DNA of 64,000 nucleotides, from positions 34,400,409 through 34,464,408 of the forward strand of contig JALGQZ010000009.1 of NCBI GenBank assembly GCA_023105745.1, given 5' to 3'. The position numbers and the translations under genes were made by a program. Of this stretch, positions 1 through 12,400 are shown piece after piece. The notes under the pieces were generated by a model that saw only the letters and a list, made by a program, of their open reading frames with translations, was not told the origin of the DNA and searched no databases. How positions within the stretch are numbered: the stretch's first letter is position 1; every line of letters begins with the position of its first letter. The stretch is from Austropuccinia psidii (Eukaryota; Basidiomycota; Pucciniomycetes; Pucciniales; Sphaerophragmiaceae).

Positions 1-88
1 TTGGAAATATAGTATCAAGAGGTTATCATAGTCAGTTCAAGGTGGAGATGAATGAATTTGAATTACATTACAAATGTGGTAGGGGGAA
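1..88 (+). mobile_element. 3' tail of a copia-type element with polypurine tract
   Basis: This is non-coding tail sequence ending in the purine run GGTAGGGGGAA at 78-88, directly before a TG dinucleotide. Such a run is the expected plus-strand primer site before the 3' LTR of an LTR retrotransposon. The next LTR is also followed by a primer site and gag, so this tail belongs to a different element body from the gag at 655. Coding content in these 88 bases is not convincing. Confidence 0.5.
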
Positions 89-598
89 TGTATGACCCAT
101 TTATATTGAAGCTGACCTTGGTATTCTTGGTGGAAGGCCTTGTTTAGCTGTTGGGAACAGGTGACCTGCATGAGTAAGATGCCATTAATAATGAAGAGAG
201 GTGTTCATTAGCTGGTATGAAGACACCAAGTGAATATTCAGAGTGGGGATATTGAAGAAATCAAAATGAATTATTCAAAATGGGAGAAGAAAAGAATATG
301 CATATTCAAAATGAAGATTACATAAGCAGGAAGGAGATAACATCAATATGAGTAATCACTTTAGTGTTGCTGAGTAATCAATTGAATTGATTAGTCATCA
401 GCTGAATGGCTTATTAATCATCAGTGTTAATAAGAAAGTAGAAGATTACAATGATAGTGTCAAATTACACAAACCCTAGACAAATTGTAACTACAATATA
501 AATACTTAAACTTGTACCCTGGGGAAAGACCTCTATCTCCGGGGGTGTCTATTTATTTTCTTTTACTATTTGTCTAACAGCTATTATTATCCTTAACA
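89..598 (+). repeat. Copia-type LTR
   Basis: The right edge is well set: the sequence ends ...CCTTAACA and is followed at once by a copia-type primer site. The left edge is taken as the TG after the purine run at 78-88. A second possible start is TGTTGGGAACA at 149, which would pair TGTT with the terminal AACA. The segment contains TATAAATA at 497-504, a plausible promoter TATA box about 100 bases from the 3' edge. No second copy lies in the window, so the boundaries rest on flanking motifs alone. Confidence 0.6.
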
Positions 599-610
599 GG
601 TTATGGGCCA
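599..610 (+). other. Copia primer-binding site (half-tRNA initiator Met)
   Basis: GGTTATGGGCCA follows the LTR end directly. It is nearly complementary to the anticodon arm of initiator tRNA-Met (GGGCTCATAACCC), the primer used as a tRNA half-molecule by Drosophila copia. This marks the downstream gag remnant as Ty1/copia rather than Ty3/gypsy. Confidence 0.7.
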
Positions 611-654
611 CTGCTAATCCAGCTAACAGAAAAATCTTGTTTGACTAATACACT

Positions 655-1147
655 GTGGCAACTAGATCTGGAAGAACATATCAAACAAAAATGACTTCAA
701 CAAACAAATTTGATCTTGCCAATCTAAAAGAAGCACTCAGTAGTGTTGACAACATTAATGCTTGTGTCCAAAAGTGCATTGAAATAGAAAACTTAGGATG
801 CAGAATCATCCCCCACCTCACCCATGACAGGTCAAATTTCAATCTCTGGTATCAGTCACTATTGAATCTCATCAAACACCTGTATGAGTTGGATACATAC
901 TTTAGAAATAAGTCAAGAAATTGCACCATTCAAATCTTTATTTGCAACTCCATTCACAAAGAACTGCTTTCATATGCTGAAAGTCACTACTCTGCTAAAT
1001 CACTCTTCAAATCTCTTCAAAAATGCTTTCAACCTAAATCATGGTCCCAAGCCACAGTCATTTTGAATTGAATTGTCAATCTAGAAGAAGCCACAGTCTT
1101 GGTTGACAAAAGGCTCACAAAATTGCAAAACTTATTGCAAGAACTGA
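655..1147 (+). pseudogene. Copia gag remnant (UBN2-like N-terminal part)
   Basis: This is the start of a copia Gag: about 139 codons, a TGA at 1069-1071, then more codons in the same frame reading NLEEATVLVDKRLTKLQ and ending near LLQEL. The first codon is GTG (GTG GCA ACT AGA), probably a mutated ATG. The TGA sits where an Arg codon is expected (ILN-R-IVNLE), consistent with CGA to TGA by cytosine deamination. The frame contains helical segments such as SLLNLIKHLYELDTYFR and a W-Y-SLLNL motif typical of copia Gag (UBN2-type) domains. It is cut off near 1147 where gypsy element B begins. No zinc knuckle, integrase or reverse transcriptase of this element is in the window. Confidence 0.75.
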
Positions 1148-1167
1148 TGTGATAAAAATACAAATAT

Positions 1168-3154
1168 TGTGAGCCTTTGAGATATGACCACATACCCAAT
1201 AAGGTCACAAGAGAGACTTTGAATAATTCTACCTTTAAGATAATTATATTAAAATTACTTAGAATAATTATACATTAAAAATAATTACTTTAAAAATACA
1301 AAAATACCATAACTTGGTACAAAACTTGGTTTAACTGAAAACCAATGAATCAACATGTGAAAAAAATTATACCATTGGATTCCCCATGGTAACATACACA
1401 TATACCATTTTTATGGCATATCTGTAAAGTCAATATTTAATGAGTTATAAGGAATAATACCTTATAAAAACCATAAATCCTTATTTATTTCATGAACAAA
1501 TGAAACAACATGTGAAATAAACTGTACCATTGGATTCCCCATGAATATCCACACATAAAACAATTAATGAGCTAATTTCCAAAGCTAATACTTAAGGAAT
1601 TAACCTGAATATCTGCACTTTTTTGGTCAGCGCATATATTCAAGGATCATAGCTAATATCTCTTAAAATATACAAGATAGAGTGATGAACCAAAAATAAA
1701 GTTACCACGTAATTACTGTAAGAGCACAGATATGAACTTTATTTTACAATTTATAGACAAGGTTAAAACCTATGCTGAAATATTGATAAAAATCAACAGA
1801 GCTGTTGACCACTTTGTTGTGAAAGTGGTCCAAACTTAAAAGAAAGTACACAGTTGGATTCTACTAGTTCATTCGTGAAGAATGATGTAATTTTTATTAT
1901 TAAATTCAGGGTATAACCCCCTGAAATCATGGTTTGAAGTTTAAAATATTGAATTTTGACAGAAAAGATGAGTTACAAGAAAAATCATCAAAATTAGAGT
2001 TTTGATGATGTAATGAAAAGCTCTTGGCAGCATAATAAGGTTATTTCAGGCTATCAGAATTCACTCTCTGACTTACTGTAGCCTGTAAAACTTAAACGTT
2101 ATGAAAGATAAAAGTTTGAGCTTAATTTGAGCTGTTATGATCACTCACTGTAACCTTAATTTAAGTTTAACAGTCATATGAGTGATAAAATTGGTGAATA
2201 CTATTAGTTTATGATTAAAAATAATAAGATCCGCGAAAATTGGGGTTCTGCCAAGCCTCTGATGTCATCAACTTTGGAGTTATAGTGATAACTCTAAATA
2301 ATGGTGTAATAATGATGTAATCATCTCCAAACCTTAAAATATTGATCAATTCCAGTGGATATGATCAGTACACGTCTACTAGAAGCCTGTTGGACTCTAT
2401 GAGGGAGGTATTTACTATAAATAGAGCTCTTTTCACTCTGTTTTCCCCTCAGATGCATCAAAAACATTAAATAAATACAAACAAAAAGGTAAAATCTTTA
2501 TTCTTTATATATAAAACTTTTATATTATTAAAGACCAAAGTTCATCTTGATTATAATCACCAATTTTGACGTGATTAAATCATTTGTTTAACTGTTTTTG
2601 TTAAAAATCTCTCTAAAACTCATTTCCACGTAAAAAAATCAAGAATATTTGTAATTTCTTGATTTTTATTGTAAATACAATTTGTTTAAGTTGTATTTAC
2701 ATTATTTGGCATAAAATACTTCAAAATTATTATATTAAGTGTTAAAAGTAGGTTATTTTCTCTTATATTAATAATTTTCTCTTTATTATTCTCTTAATAA
2801 TTCTTTAATTAATATAAATAGTATTTATATTAATTTATAACTTTAATATTAGTAATATTATTGTTATTAATTGTTTTTTATTAATAAAAAACAATTTTTT
2901 ATGCCTTTATTATTTTCTTGTAACAATAATAAAGTGCTTTTAAATATATTAATTATTTTATATTAATATATTTATTTTATTATATTATATTATTATATTT
3001 TATTAATAATATAATCATTTTTACGCCATAATTATAATAATTCTTTATTATTATAATTATTTTTATCTTATTTATTTCATTTATAAGGACATTCTTAGTA
3101 CAATAAGTAAAATATTAGTAATTTTTACTTATTGTTTCATAGTCAAACCTTAAA
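1168..3154 (+). mobile_element. Solo LTR 1 (family II) with TSD AATAT
   Basis: This 1987-bp LTR starts TGTGAGCC and ends in TTTCATAGTCAAACCTTAAA, matching the family II end except for a change in the last bases (CTTACA to CTTAAA). AATAT occurs just before it (1163-1167) and just after it (3155-3159), proving insertion followed by LTR-LTR recombination. It sits in the damaged start of B's 5' LTR. The second half (about 2700-3100) is extremely AT-rich. I see no internal coding sequence. Confidence 0.9.
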
Positions 3155-3159
3155 AATAT

Positions 3160-6100
3160 AAATACAAATTTATATATAAAAATAAACTTTAATTATAATT
3201 TAAAATAAAAATTACCTTAAATTTTAAAAATTGTGAAAATGCATTTTTACTTGAAAAAATTAGGTAAAAATAAATTTTTGATAAAATAAATGAAATTAGA
3301 ATCTTTTTGGTAAAACGTTACATAAAATATATTATAAATTTTTATCCAATTAATAAACATAAGAAAATTACTTCACCATTGGATTCCTCATAAAAAATAA
3401 GGTGGGGTCATCTCTGGATAAAATTTCTGGAACTCAACTCTAAATAAGCTTAAATTTAGTTTTGAGTATTTTCTGTAAAAAAAATTTAATATCCTCAAAA
3501 CCTTAATTGTGTTTGCACCACATGTGGTGTTAACCATCAATTTTTGTGTTAAAATTGAGGTGTTGTGTGTAGTTTAGAAGTGATGAGGAATTGAAGTATT
3601 TTCAATTGAACTGTCAAGATGTGTGCATGTATTACATAATTGAATTCTAATTTAAATATGAGGTATCAATTTGTAAGATGTGACTATGAAACTGATGATA
3701 ATATTACTATTAATCAACAGTAATATGTCTGTTCTTATGAAATATAATAATAAAAATTATTATAACCACAATTAAATAATTATAAAATTATTTCTTTCAC
3801 GTGTTATACACTACTAGTGATTATAACAGTGAGCAGTAATTGTCTACAAGAATCACTTACAAGAAGAATTTAATAATAAAAACTTCTTTTATTAAAATAA
3901 TAAAATTATTTTAATATATAATTATCTTTTGCAAGAATAATTATAAAGATAATTCTTGAAGAAAACTATTACTAGAGAAAAACCTTAAGAATTAAAGATA
4001 AATCACTCACTATTATTCCAAAGAGCTTATTGAAAGATAATATAGAGAGATTTGACATAGAATTGTGGATTTAAGGGATCAAAATGAATTTATAAGATGA
4101 TTACAGCAATATATAGTTGGATTCTATGATTTCACGTCTTTCTGAATGATTCTGAAATAATTTAAAATACTTAAGAATAGCTGTAACTAATACTTACTTG
4201 TTGGTAACAATGATATAAAATGATAATAAGATGATGATGATGATCTGGAAAAAACAGCAAGAGGAGGCCTCTTTTAAGTCAACAACAGCTCACAGAGGTG
4301 TGCCATGGAGCAAACTGAAAAATCAGTGAGTGAGAAAACAATAAACCCTTTTGGTTTATTGATTGCATCATTATTTGTCACATAACATTATCATAATTAC
4401 TTATTTGATGCTTTTATGTGACTACCAACCCCAATATGGTTAAGAATAAAAGGAGTAACATCTGTAAATATTCTTTTATTCCAAAATAATCATTGATTTC
4501 TCAAAGCTATCAATGTTATTGCCAATTTCATCACAGGTTGTAATTACTGTGAATTTTTGAAGATTCAGTGTTTCACGTAGAATAGCCAAAAATGGACTGT
4601 AAGTAAAACTGTAATTATTTTTGGTTTTACCATAGATAATACAGTTTTCCTTTAGTCCTGAAAGTTTCATAAGGATTCATTAAGAATTGTATTTTTAATG
4701 AATTTTTGAAGTTTTTACCTCATTTCTATGTAGAATTGCAAATAGCAGTGTTTTGCTGGTTGCTATGAGGTAAATCAATGAATATGGGTCCCAAAAGGGT
4801 TTTAATTACTCTTTTGGGGTTTATCCATGGAAAGTCATTAGTAATTGACATGGTTACAGGAGTGTAAGTAGCTCATTACCTCCTTGGCACGTCAAAATAG
4901 CAGGTTATTTGCTATTTTCTTATGATTTACAGTATATGTAACTTGGTAACCAAGTTCCCAAAGAGGTTTAGTTTACCAATTGGGTTAAGATGAGCCATGG
5001 AACCAAGCTTTGGAGCTATCCACGCCTCTGGGGCCTCAGAAGTTGGGTACCCTGGCTCTCTTTGATGTCTTTTGTCCCCCTTGCCTATTTTTCACGTCAA
5101 AATAGAAATTTAAGCTTAAAGTGAGATATCCACTATGGGTGTACCAAAAGTGCATGTAAGAATACCATAATATTAAGTGCTCAAAACATGCATAACACTA
5201 TTCTTAGTGTATATGTAACATGGGATTCCTCACATTCCCATTATTTTGGGGTGAAATTAAGAAAAACAAAAATTTTCACGGATCTTTTATGTGGTATTGA
5301 TGATGCGGTGTTGAAGTATTTTCCATTTTACCACCTCAAAGAGTTAATTTGAGCTTATTCACTCTATGAAGTTACCCTAGGTGAATTTTTGTGTAGAATC
5401 CAAATCTGGCCTTAAATACATGGACTTACTTACTCAATAAAAAGTTATTCAACTTTTCTGAAATCAAAAATAATGAAATTTGAATATATGCATGACTTAT
5501 GAGGTATGCATTATTCAGAATTTATTTTTAAGATAATTGTGCCCTATTTGGGTATGTAAAATATACCTCAAGGCTCACACAATTATTACAGTTGTGTACT
5601 GTAAAAATTCAATTGAATTACTTGTGTAAATTAAAAATGTCTTACATGATGAGGCCTTAAAGAAATAAATTGGAAAGATTAATTCTGGGGGGAAAAGGAA
5701 CTCTAGCTCTAAGGGGGAGGTAGACCCCCAAAATCCTTTCTGAAAGGTATGGGATGTCAAAATCCATGCAAAAGTTCATCACTTTTGGCCTGGGATTGAG
5801 TCACAGGGTCTGTGACTCAATTGATCATGAGGTTTTGATACCAACCAGGGAAGTTTTACCTGTTGCCAAGAGGGTAAAACTACTCTTAAGTTAAAAAGAT
5901 ATTAATAAAAAAAGTTTTAACTGGCTTCTACATCTCTTACGCACATTCTTCTGTGTTTTTAAGGCTCTAGATCAGGTATTACTATAGTAATGGCTGATTT
6001 AAGGGTCTAAAATGGCCAAAAACTAGCTAAAAATGGCTAAAACCAGCCCTTTCTTGGCCTAAACCAGGGTTCAATTATGCTATAATTGGCTTTTATGTTG

Positions 6101-6786
6101 TCAGAGTGTTCTCCACGACTGACAACAGTAAAGTTTACTTTTGGAGCAAGAGAATTGATGGCTATAAAAGAATGTCTTCTTTTCCCCACTTTTCTCTCCA
6201 TGTTAGAATCTTTTCCTTTTATAATTATTTTAAAAACTGTTAAACCAATCAATAAAAGCTTCCAAAAACCCTTTTGAAAACATTTTAATACTTTTAATCA
6301 CATGAAAAAATAATTAGAATCATAGTTTGTAACTCTTATAATCATTTTACCCCTTGAACCACCCCATAAGTGAATTAAAGTGCCTTTCATCACTGTTAAC
6401 ATTGTCACTTTGTTTCCAAAGTCACTCTGGTCACTTTTGGGCATGTTTTCTCTTTGAATATGTTTTTAAAAGACTTTGTTATTAAATTAATTGATTTCAG
6501 TTCTTTGCGCAAGTAATTCCAATTGAAATTGCTAGTGAAAAAATCCGTTTTGTAGTCTTAAATATCTCTTGTAGAGTATTTTTGGATAAATTTCTTTTGT
6601 TGGTAAAACAATAAATCTTTATAATATTATTTTTTTATACTTATAAATTTAAAAAAAATTCAATCGGAATTTTTTCTCTTAAAAATACTATTTTTTACTA
6701 TTTTTAATGATTTTTTACCTTATACCAATTTGGAGGATAGGAAAAGTACTTGATGTTTAATCAAAGTTTCATATCCACACCTTATA
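3160..6786 (+). repeat. Element B 5' LTR (interrupted)
   Basis: Blocks 3160-3671 and 5585-6786 together match B's 3' LTR at 35428-36670 and then run on to the LTR end CTTATA at 6786. The first block contains the shared stretch around CTTCACCATTGGATT; the second shares TGTTGTCAGAGTGTT with the 3' copy. A reverse-oriented solo LTR splits the two blocks. The bases from 6200 to 6786 have no partner in the window because element E interrupts the 3' copy at 36670. Confidence 0.85.
3672..5579 (-). mobile_element. Solo LTR 2 (family II, reverse) with TSD CAATT
   Basis: On the plus strand this begins TGTAAGATGTGACTATGAAA and ends GGCTCACA, the reverse complement of a family II LTR. CAATT flanks it at 3667-3671 and 5580-5584. 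B's uninterrupted 3' LTR copy reads straight across the insertion point near 36045, which confirms a 1908-bp insertion. Short open frames inside it are not conserved and look like chance. Confidence 0.92.
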
Positions 6787-6804
6787 TTTGGGGGTCAAGC
6801 CATG
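6787..6804 (+). other. Element B primer-binding site (degenerate)
   Basis: TTTGGGGGTCAAGCCATG follows the LTR end CTTATA. It is a mutated form of TTTGGGGGCCTGGCCGTG found at the same place in C, D, F and G. The TGG that normally pairs with a tRNA CCA end is two bases in from the LTR edge. Confidence 0.75.
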
Positions 6805-7257
6805 ATATCTTACCTGTGACATTATTTTTTACTCTTTTTAAATCTTTTTTTCTTACTTTGGAAAACTTACAAACATATAAAAAATACTTATAATACAAAA
6901 AATCCATAAAAAACATTTTTTTTACTATTATAAGTGAGGCTTATATTTTTCAATTCTTGTCTGAAATACCTTTTTTTTACTTGATAATTGGGTTTCTTAT
7001 TTATTTTAGTGTCTGAAAATGTGGTAAGACAATAAAATATTGAAACAGCCTCAACAGTAACAAGCATTATTCCTGCAAGTAGTGTTAATTCTGACCATAA
7101 TAGTACAATTATTATAAGTCAGAATAATCAACCAAAACCAATTTCTTCTAAATTTATCAATTTGGACATAAGTAATACCGTTCAGAAAGCAAAGAGTCTG
7201 GCAAATAGTAATTTTTTTGACATAAAATTACTATTTTAAGCCTTTTTAATCATAAAT
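6805..7257 (+). other. Element B leader with decayed leader exon
   Basis: This AT-rich leader contains a 3' splice-site-like TTATTTTAG at 7001-7009. The next bases, TG TCT GAA AAT, would give ATG after splicing to an upstream exon ending in A, as in C and F. The exon frame soon meets a TAA, so it is dead here. The gag ATG follows at 7258. Confidence 0.5.
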
Positions 7258-9411
7258 ATGCCTTCAACCAGATCAGGAGCCAGCTACAACCCCTCAAGAA
7301 ACTCCCAAAAAGGTCATAGACCTGATCATGGCAGAAGCCAAACAGCTACAGAAGGACAAGGGTCAGTTGATGACTTCCATATCAAGAAATTATAACATTC
7401 TGAAGCTCATAATACTGTTTTGCCTTCAAACAGAGCTGACACCACCACAAGAAGCCTCAGTGGACATATACACAGCAAGCCAGAAGGCTTAAAACAATGC
7501 ATTGCAGCACAAAGAGTACCAGATCCTTGCAGATCTGTGGAAAAACTGCATGAATTCTTACCTGACTGTGAGAAAGTTCCTGGGCCATCCCAACATTTGC
7601 AAGTTTCTCAATGGATGGCATCCATTAATGGAAAAGAAGAAAATGATGCTTTTAACAGCAGAATAGAGGAAAAACAACCCTCCACCACCCAAAAAAGTGC
7701 CAAAAACAGCCCCAGTAGCTAGCAGCAGCAATTCCAACGTGAAAAATCAGCCACAAGCTCAAAACAAGGGCAAAGGAATGGCACCAGCCACAAAACCTTA
7801 CAGCCAGGGCTACAGAATACCAAAAATTCAGAAGGATGCCATGGAAAATGTATTTCAGATGGCCACGAAAATGATGGAATTAAAGAAAAAGGAGGAAGCC
7901 AGATTAAAGTATCAGAAATAATTTTTGACATTTTTGATTCTATCCCAGAGTTGTATGGAGCTATGAATGATCTAAAAACTCATGTTTCTGATAAACATTC
8001 TCCATTTGTAACAATCCTAAAACAAACAACTTAAGTCTGAGTCAAATAAATGAGACACTTATGTATTTTGAAAAGGTTTTAAGAGCAATTAAAACTTCCA
8101 ACAATGACAATTCATTTGGAAATAAATTGAATGAAAAATCTGCCATTATTAAAGAATTGACAAAAAAATATTATAAATTCAATACTGATGACATAATTGA
8201 AACAAGAGTAAAACAAGCCATAAGTACTATCAAAAACAAGAATAAAAGTGTTCTTGAGAATATTTCAAAATCATTTACTGAAGGAAAGACGTATACAATT
8301 TCCTTCAAAAAGTGTTTTGACACCTCACGAGAGGAAATATCAAAATTAACAATGAAGTTGGACCAGATCACTTCTGATAATACTAGACAAATATAGCTGT
8401 GGCAAGAATTAACAAAAACAAAAGATAATCATAAAATCAATGAGGTGTAACAATAGTAAAATGAATGATATTGAACAATTACTTCACAACTTACCAAGAA
8501 TGTCTACACCTTTGAATAAGAATGAGGGTACAAGAAGTCCAAATCCACAAGTATTGGAGGTAGAAAACTCACAGTTGAAAAATGAATTTTACACTTCTTT
8601 TCATAACTTGGAACAATCAATGGGCCAAGCACTCCTGAAAGAAGTACCAATACTTACAATATGGTCTCACTCCAGTGGTGAAGGAGAATATGAACATATG
8701 GAATTCAACAGAGTTATTGACATGATTAAAGAAGATTTTAAATTACCAGAAAGATTTAACACCTTGTTTACCAGATCAGCTCACAGATGGTATACGAAAT
8801 TGAGACAAGCCCATGGACACCAAAGTTGGACTTGGTGGAAACCCCAAATTATCAACAAATGGGCCAATGATTCTTGGAGGCTTGAAGTGGAAACAGCATT
8901 TGAATCTACCAAATTCAATGCTGATAAACACAAATCTTTGCCATGGCTTTGCCAACAGAAAGACATATTAACAGAATTGTATCCTGACATGTCCAAAGTT
9001 ATGATTAACGGAAATACAATGGAACAATTTGGAGGTGACTTAGAGCATGCTGTCAAAAGAAGGACTACTGAACAATCTTAAGCAGAAGATATGATTAATA
9101 TATTAGAAGAAGTAACCACCAAAACCAGGATTAGTTTGTGTAGGGTGAATCTCAAAACAATGTTTGATACACCTTGGAAAGATGCTGTGGATAAAAATCC
9201 CAAAGCAAATTCTAATAATGTTAAGTATAAATCTGCAGATATAATCAGAAAGTGCCATATTTTCCAAAGCACCCCTCACTTAGCCAATAAATGTCCAAAA
9301 AGGGGTAAATTCAATGAAATTGACATTGAAAAAGAACCTGATGTTGAAAAAGATGATAATATAATTGAAGACAATTCAGATGATAAGTCATCAATATTTT
9401 CTGAATCTTGA
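7258..9411 (+). pseudogene. Element B gag, decayed
   Basis: The gag frame starts at ATG 7258 (MPSTRSGASYNPSRN, resembling the MTPTRSGSNYSI start of G). It is broken by a TAA near 7396, a TAG at 7720-7722 and later indels. The capsid-like core is readable at 8440-9081, with GEGEYEHMEFNRVIDMIKED and SWTWWKPQIINKWANDSW. A relic zinc knuckle near 9250 reads CHIFQSTPHLANKC, where the second Cys of C-x2-C-x4-H-x4-C has become Phe. In other copies this part packages RNA. Nothing functional is expected from this copy. Confidence 0.8.
7272..7921 (+). pseudogene. Element B overlapping-frame ORF remnant
   Basis: This is the frame one base downstream of gag. It opens after the AG at 7270-7271 and stays stop-free to a TAA near 7490, then resumes with LWKNCMNSYLTVRKFLG and NGWHPLMEKKK, ending YRIPKIQKDAMENVFQMATK...EARLKYQK at 7921. 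These segments match the second-frame protein of G (LWIGTMNSYLQVKKFMG, GWTPMS, YRIPKKEKTAMDNVFNMAR). Gag's own ATG (7258) lies 14 nt before the end of this presumed intron. Recognisable survival in an old copy supports this frame as real coding sequence. Confidence 0.65.
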
Positions 9412-9447
9412 AAAGATATAGCAATTATCAATTCCACCTTTGACATC

Positions 9448-12400
9448 ATGGAATATTATTCCCACTTGCCACAATTAAAAAATGGTCAACTTGCTTTGTC
9501 AAAAAGTCAAGATGCACAACTTATGAAGACTAAGCCAAACAGAGGAAAAGGTTATACAGCTGGTAACTCCTGTATGACAGAAGTGGTCATTGGAGATAAA
9601 CCCACTAAACATTTACTTGACCGAGGAGCCTTCTGCTCTTGTGTTGGAAAATTGTTTCTTAAAACATGTGCACCAAATTTTGTAGACCAATTGTTACCAA
9701 TTTATTGCACAAAATTCAATAGTTCAAGTAATCCAATGAAAGCATTAGGAATATTTGAGACTACTGTCATATTCCCAAATATTAATGGAAATTTAATAAT
9801 CAATGTTGAATTTTTTGTTATGGAAAATTGCTCTAGTACATAGTTTATATTTGGAGATTACTATTTGATCATGTATGGCATAGACTTACATAAAAACAAG
9901 GACAGGACTTTACTATTGGAGAAAATAAGCATCAGAAATTTGCCTTTTTACCATTTAAAAAACAAATTACGGTAAGTAAAGTATCACCAGTCAGCTTAGA
10001 GTTAGAAAGATTCACAACTGAACAGTTAAGTGAAGCTTAAATAAGCCTTAATCTGACTGAGAAACAGGAAAATGAAATTTCTTCCCTCTTATATGACCAC
10101 AGAGAAGCATTTGCATTAGACAAGGAGCCTTTTGGGGCAATTATTGTTCATGAAGTTGATATCATCCTTAATATTGAGAGACCTTAACCACCACTCTTAA
10201 GAAGAACTGCATATCCAGAAAGTCCCAAATCAAGAGAAGCTCTGGAAATTCATATCAAAGAACTTCTAGACCTTGGTGTAATAAGAAATTTTGGCCACAA
10301 TGAGGAAGTAGAAATAACTATACCAGTCTTAGTGGCATGGCATAATGGAAAATCTAGAATGGTTGGGGAATTTAGAGCTCTGAACACTTACACTATTCCA
10401 AACACTACCCAATACCAAAAATCCAAATTTTCCTTACCCATATATCTCAAGCATTGTATATAAATACTAGGGATGCCCTAAAAGGATTTAATCAGAATGT
10501 GGGAACACCAAGGGCTAGAAAATACTTGGAGATTATTTTTCATTGTGGAGTATAAGAATATTTGAGGATGCTTTTTGGTATCAAGATTGCACCTTCACAC
10601 TTTCAAAGAATGATGAATGAAATCTTCCCTTAAGAACTTTCAGAAGGATGGTTAATCATTTACATTGATGACCTTATTGTTTGTTTCAAAACTTGGGAAG
10701 AACATATATACAGATTATCCCGAGCTTTGACAAAAATACAATCTGTCAACATGTTAATTTCTTTAAAGAAATGCCATTTTGGATTTAAAAAACTTAAAGC
10801 ACTGGGACATGTAGTATCTGGTTTATCCCTTGGAATTGACAAAAACAAAGTTGCAGCAGTATTGCCGAAACCAATTTCTCAGAAAAAGAAAGAAATTCAG
10901 TCATTTTTGGGATTTGCAGGATATTTCAGGCAACATATTAAAAATTTTGCATTCATAGAAAGACCTCTTTATAAATTATGTGAGAAAGACACAGTATTTG
11001 AAATTACTGTTGACAAAGTCAAAGCCTTTGAAGCTTTCAGAAAAGCTTTGAAAAATTCTCCAATCTGACTGATGCCAGATTTTAGACTCCCATTTAAACT
11101 GTATATTGATGCATCAGGGGAGGGACTGGGTGCTGCACTTCATCAAGTCCAGATTATAAATGATAAACCTGTAGAAGGAACCATATGTTTCATATCCAGG
11201 CAAATAAAAAAAACTGAAGCCAGATATGGAGAAAGCCAAATGGAGTTTTTATGCCTTGCCTGGGCCTTGGAAAAATCAAATTAATTCCTGGAGGGATGTG
11301 TTTTTGAAGTAATAACAGATTGTATCACTGTTAATTCATTTTTAAACATGAAGAAACCTAACAGCCATATGCTCAGGTGGCAAATAACTATACAGGAGTA
11401 TAGGGGCAATATGACTATTATTCACAAAGATGGGAATATCTATAAAAATGCATATGGGCTTAGTAGATGGCCACTACCAAATAATATTGATAATCCTGCT
11501 TATGTTCCACAAGAAGCTTCCCCACAAATCCCCATAGACGGAGTTAGTGTTACAGAACTGAGCATAACTTTCTTTGAGGAGGTTAAAAACAGTTATACTT
11601 AGGATAAAAATTGTATCATTTTATACCAGTTACTTACTAAGGACTGTAAAGACAATTATTTGATACATGCCTTAGATGAGATATGGAAAAAATAGTATGA
11701 TGAAGGAAGATTCCACTTACTGGTAGGTATAATTTACCACAGAACTAAGCATACATGTTTCATTACAGTTGTGGACAGGTCGTTAATCAATCTTGTGCTT
11801 AAAGAATGGCATGAACCCCCTTTCTCAAGACATCTGTCAGAGGAAAAAACAAGAGAAAAAGTAAAAACCTGCATATGGTGGCCAATGTGGTAGAAAGATG
11901 TTGCAGAATATTGCAAAAACTGTGACAGAACTCAAAAGGCAAATAAATCCACTGGCAAGAGACTTGGAAATATGATCAATATCCAAGAACCCAGAAGACC
12001 TTGGGAAATTGTCTATATGGATTGGGTAAGTGGCCTGCCACCAGGAGGTGACTGTCAGGGTGACTCTATGATATAGCTGTACAAGGACAAATAAAAGCTA
12101 TAACTCTGAGTGTGACACAAAAATAAAGATGATAATTAGGATATGAGATGGTTAAAAGGGCTATACTAAATAAATTTAGTGATGGTGAGTGCTGCTGATA
12201 GCCCAGGGTGCAGTGTTTGCCTGTTGGTTTACAATAACAAACCCTAAAATACTTAAGTTTACAGTATACCTGTTAAATTCTAAAGGTACCACTTCTTTTA
12301 AGACGTTAGACCACGTAAGAATACTAAGAACAGGATGCTGGATTAGCTTCCTGGTGAGGAAAGCCTCCTTTTATCTTGTTCTGGGGTAGTGGGAGGTGGT

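Noticed and set aside
2700..3120. Extremely AT-rich stretch that could suggest an origin or a centromere
   Set aside because: It is the 3' half of a solo LTR, and comparable AT-rich segments occur in other family II LTR ends (26560-26680, 50440-50600).
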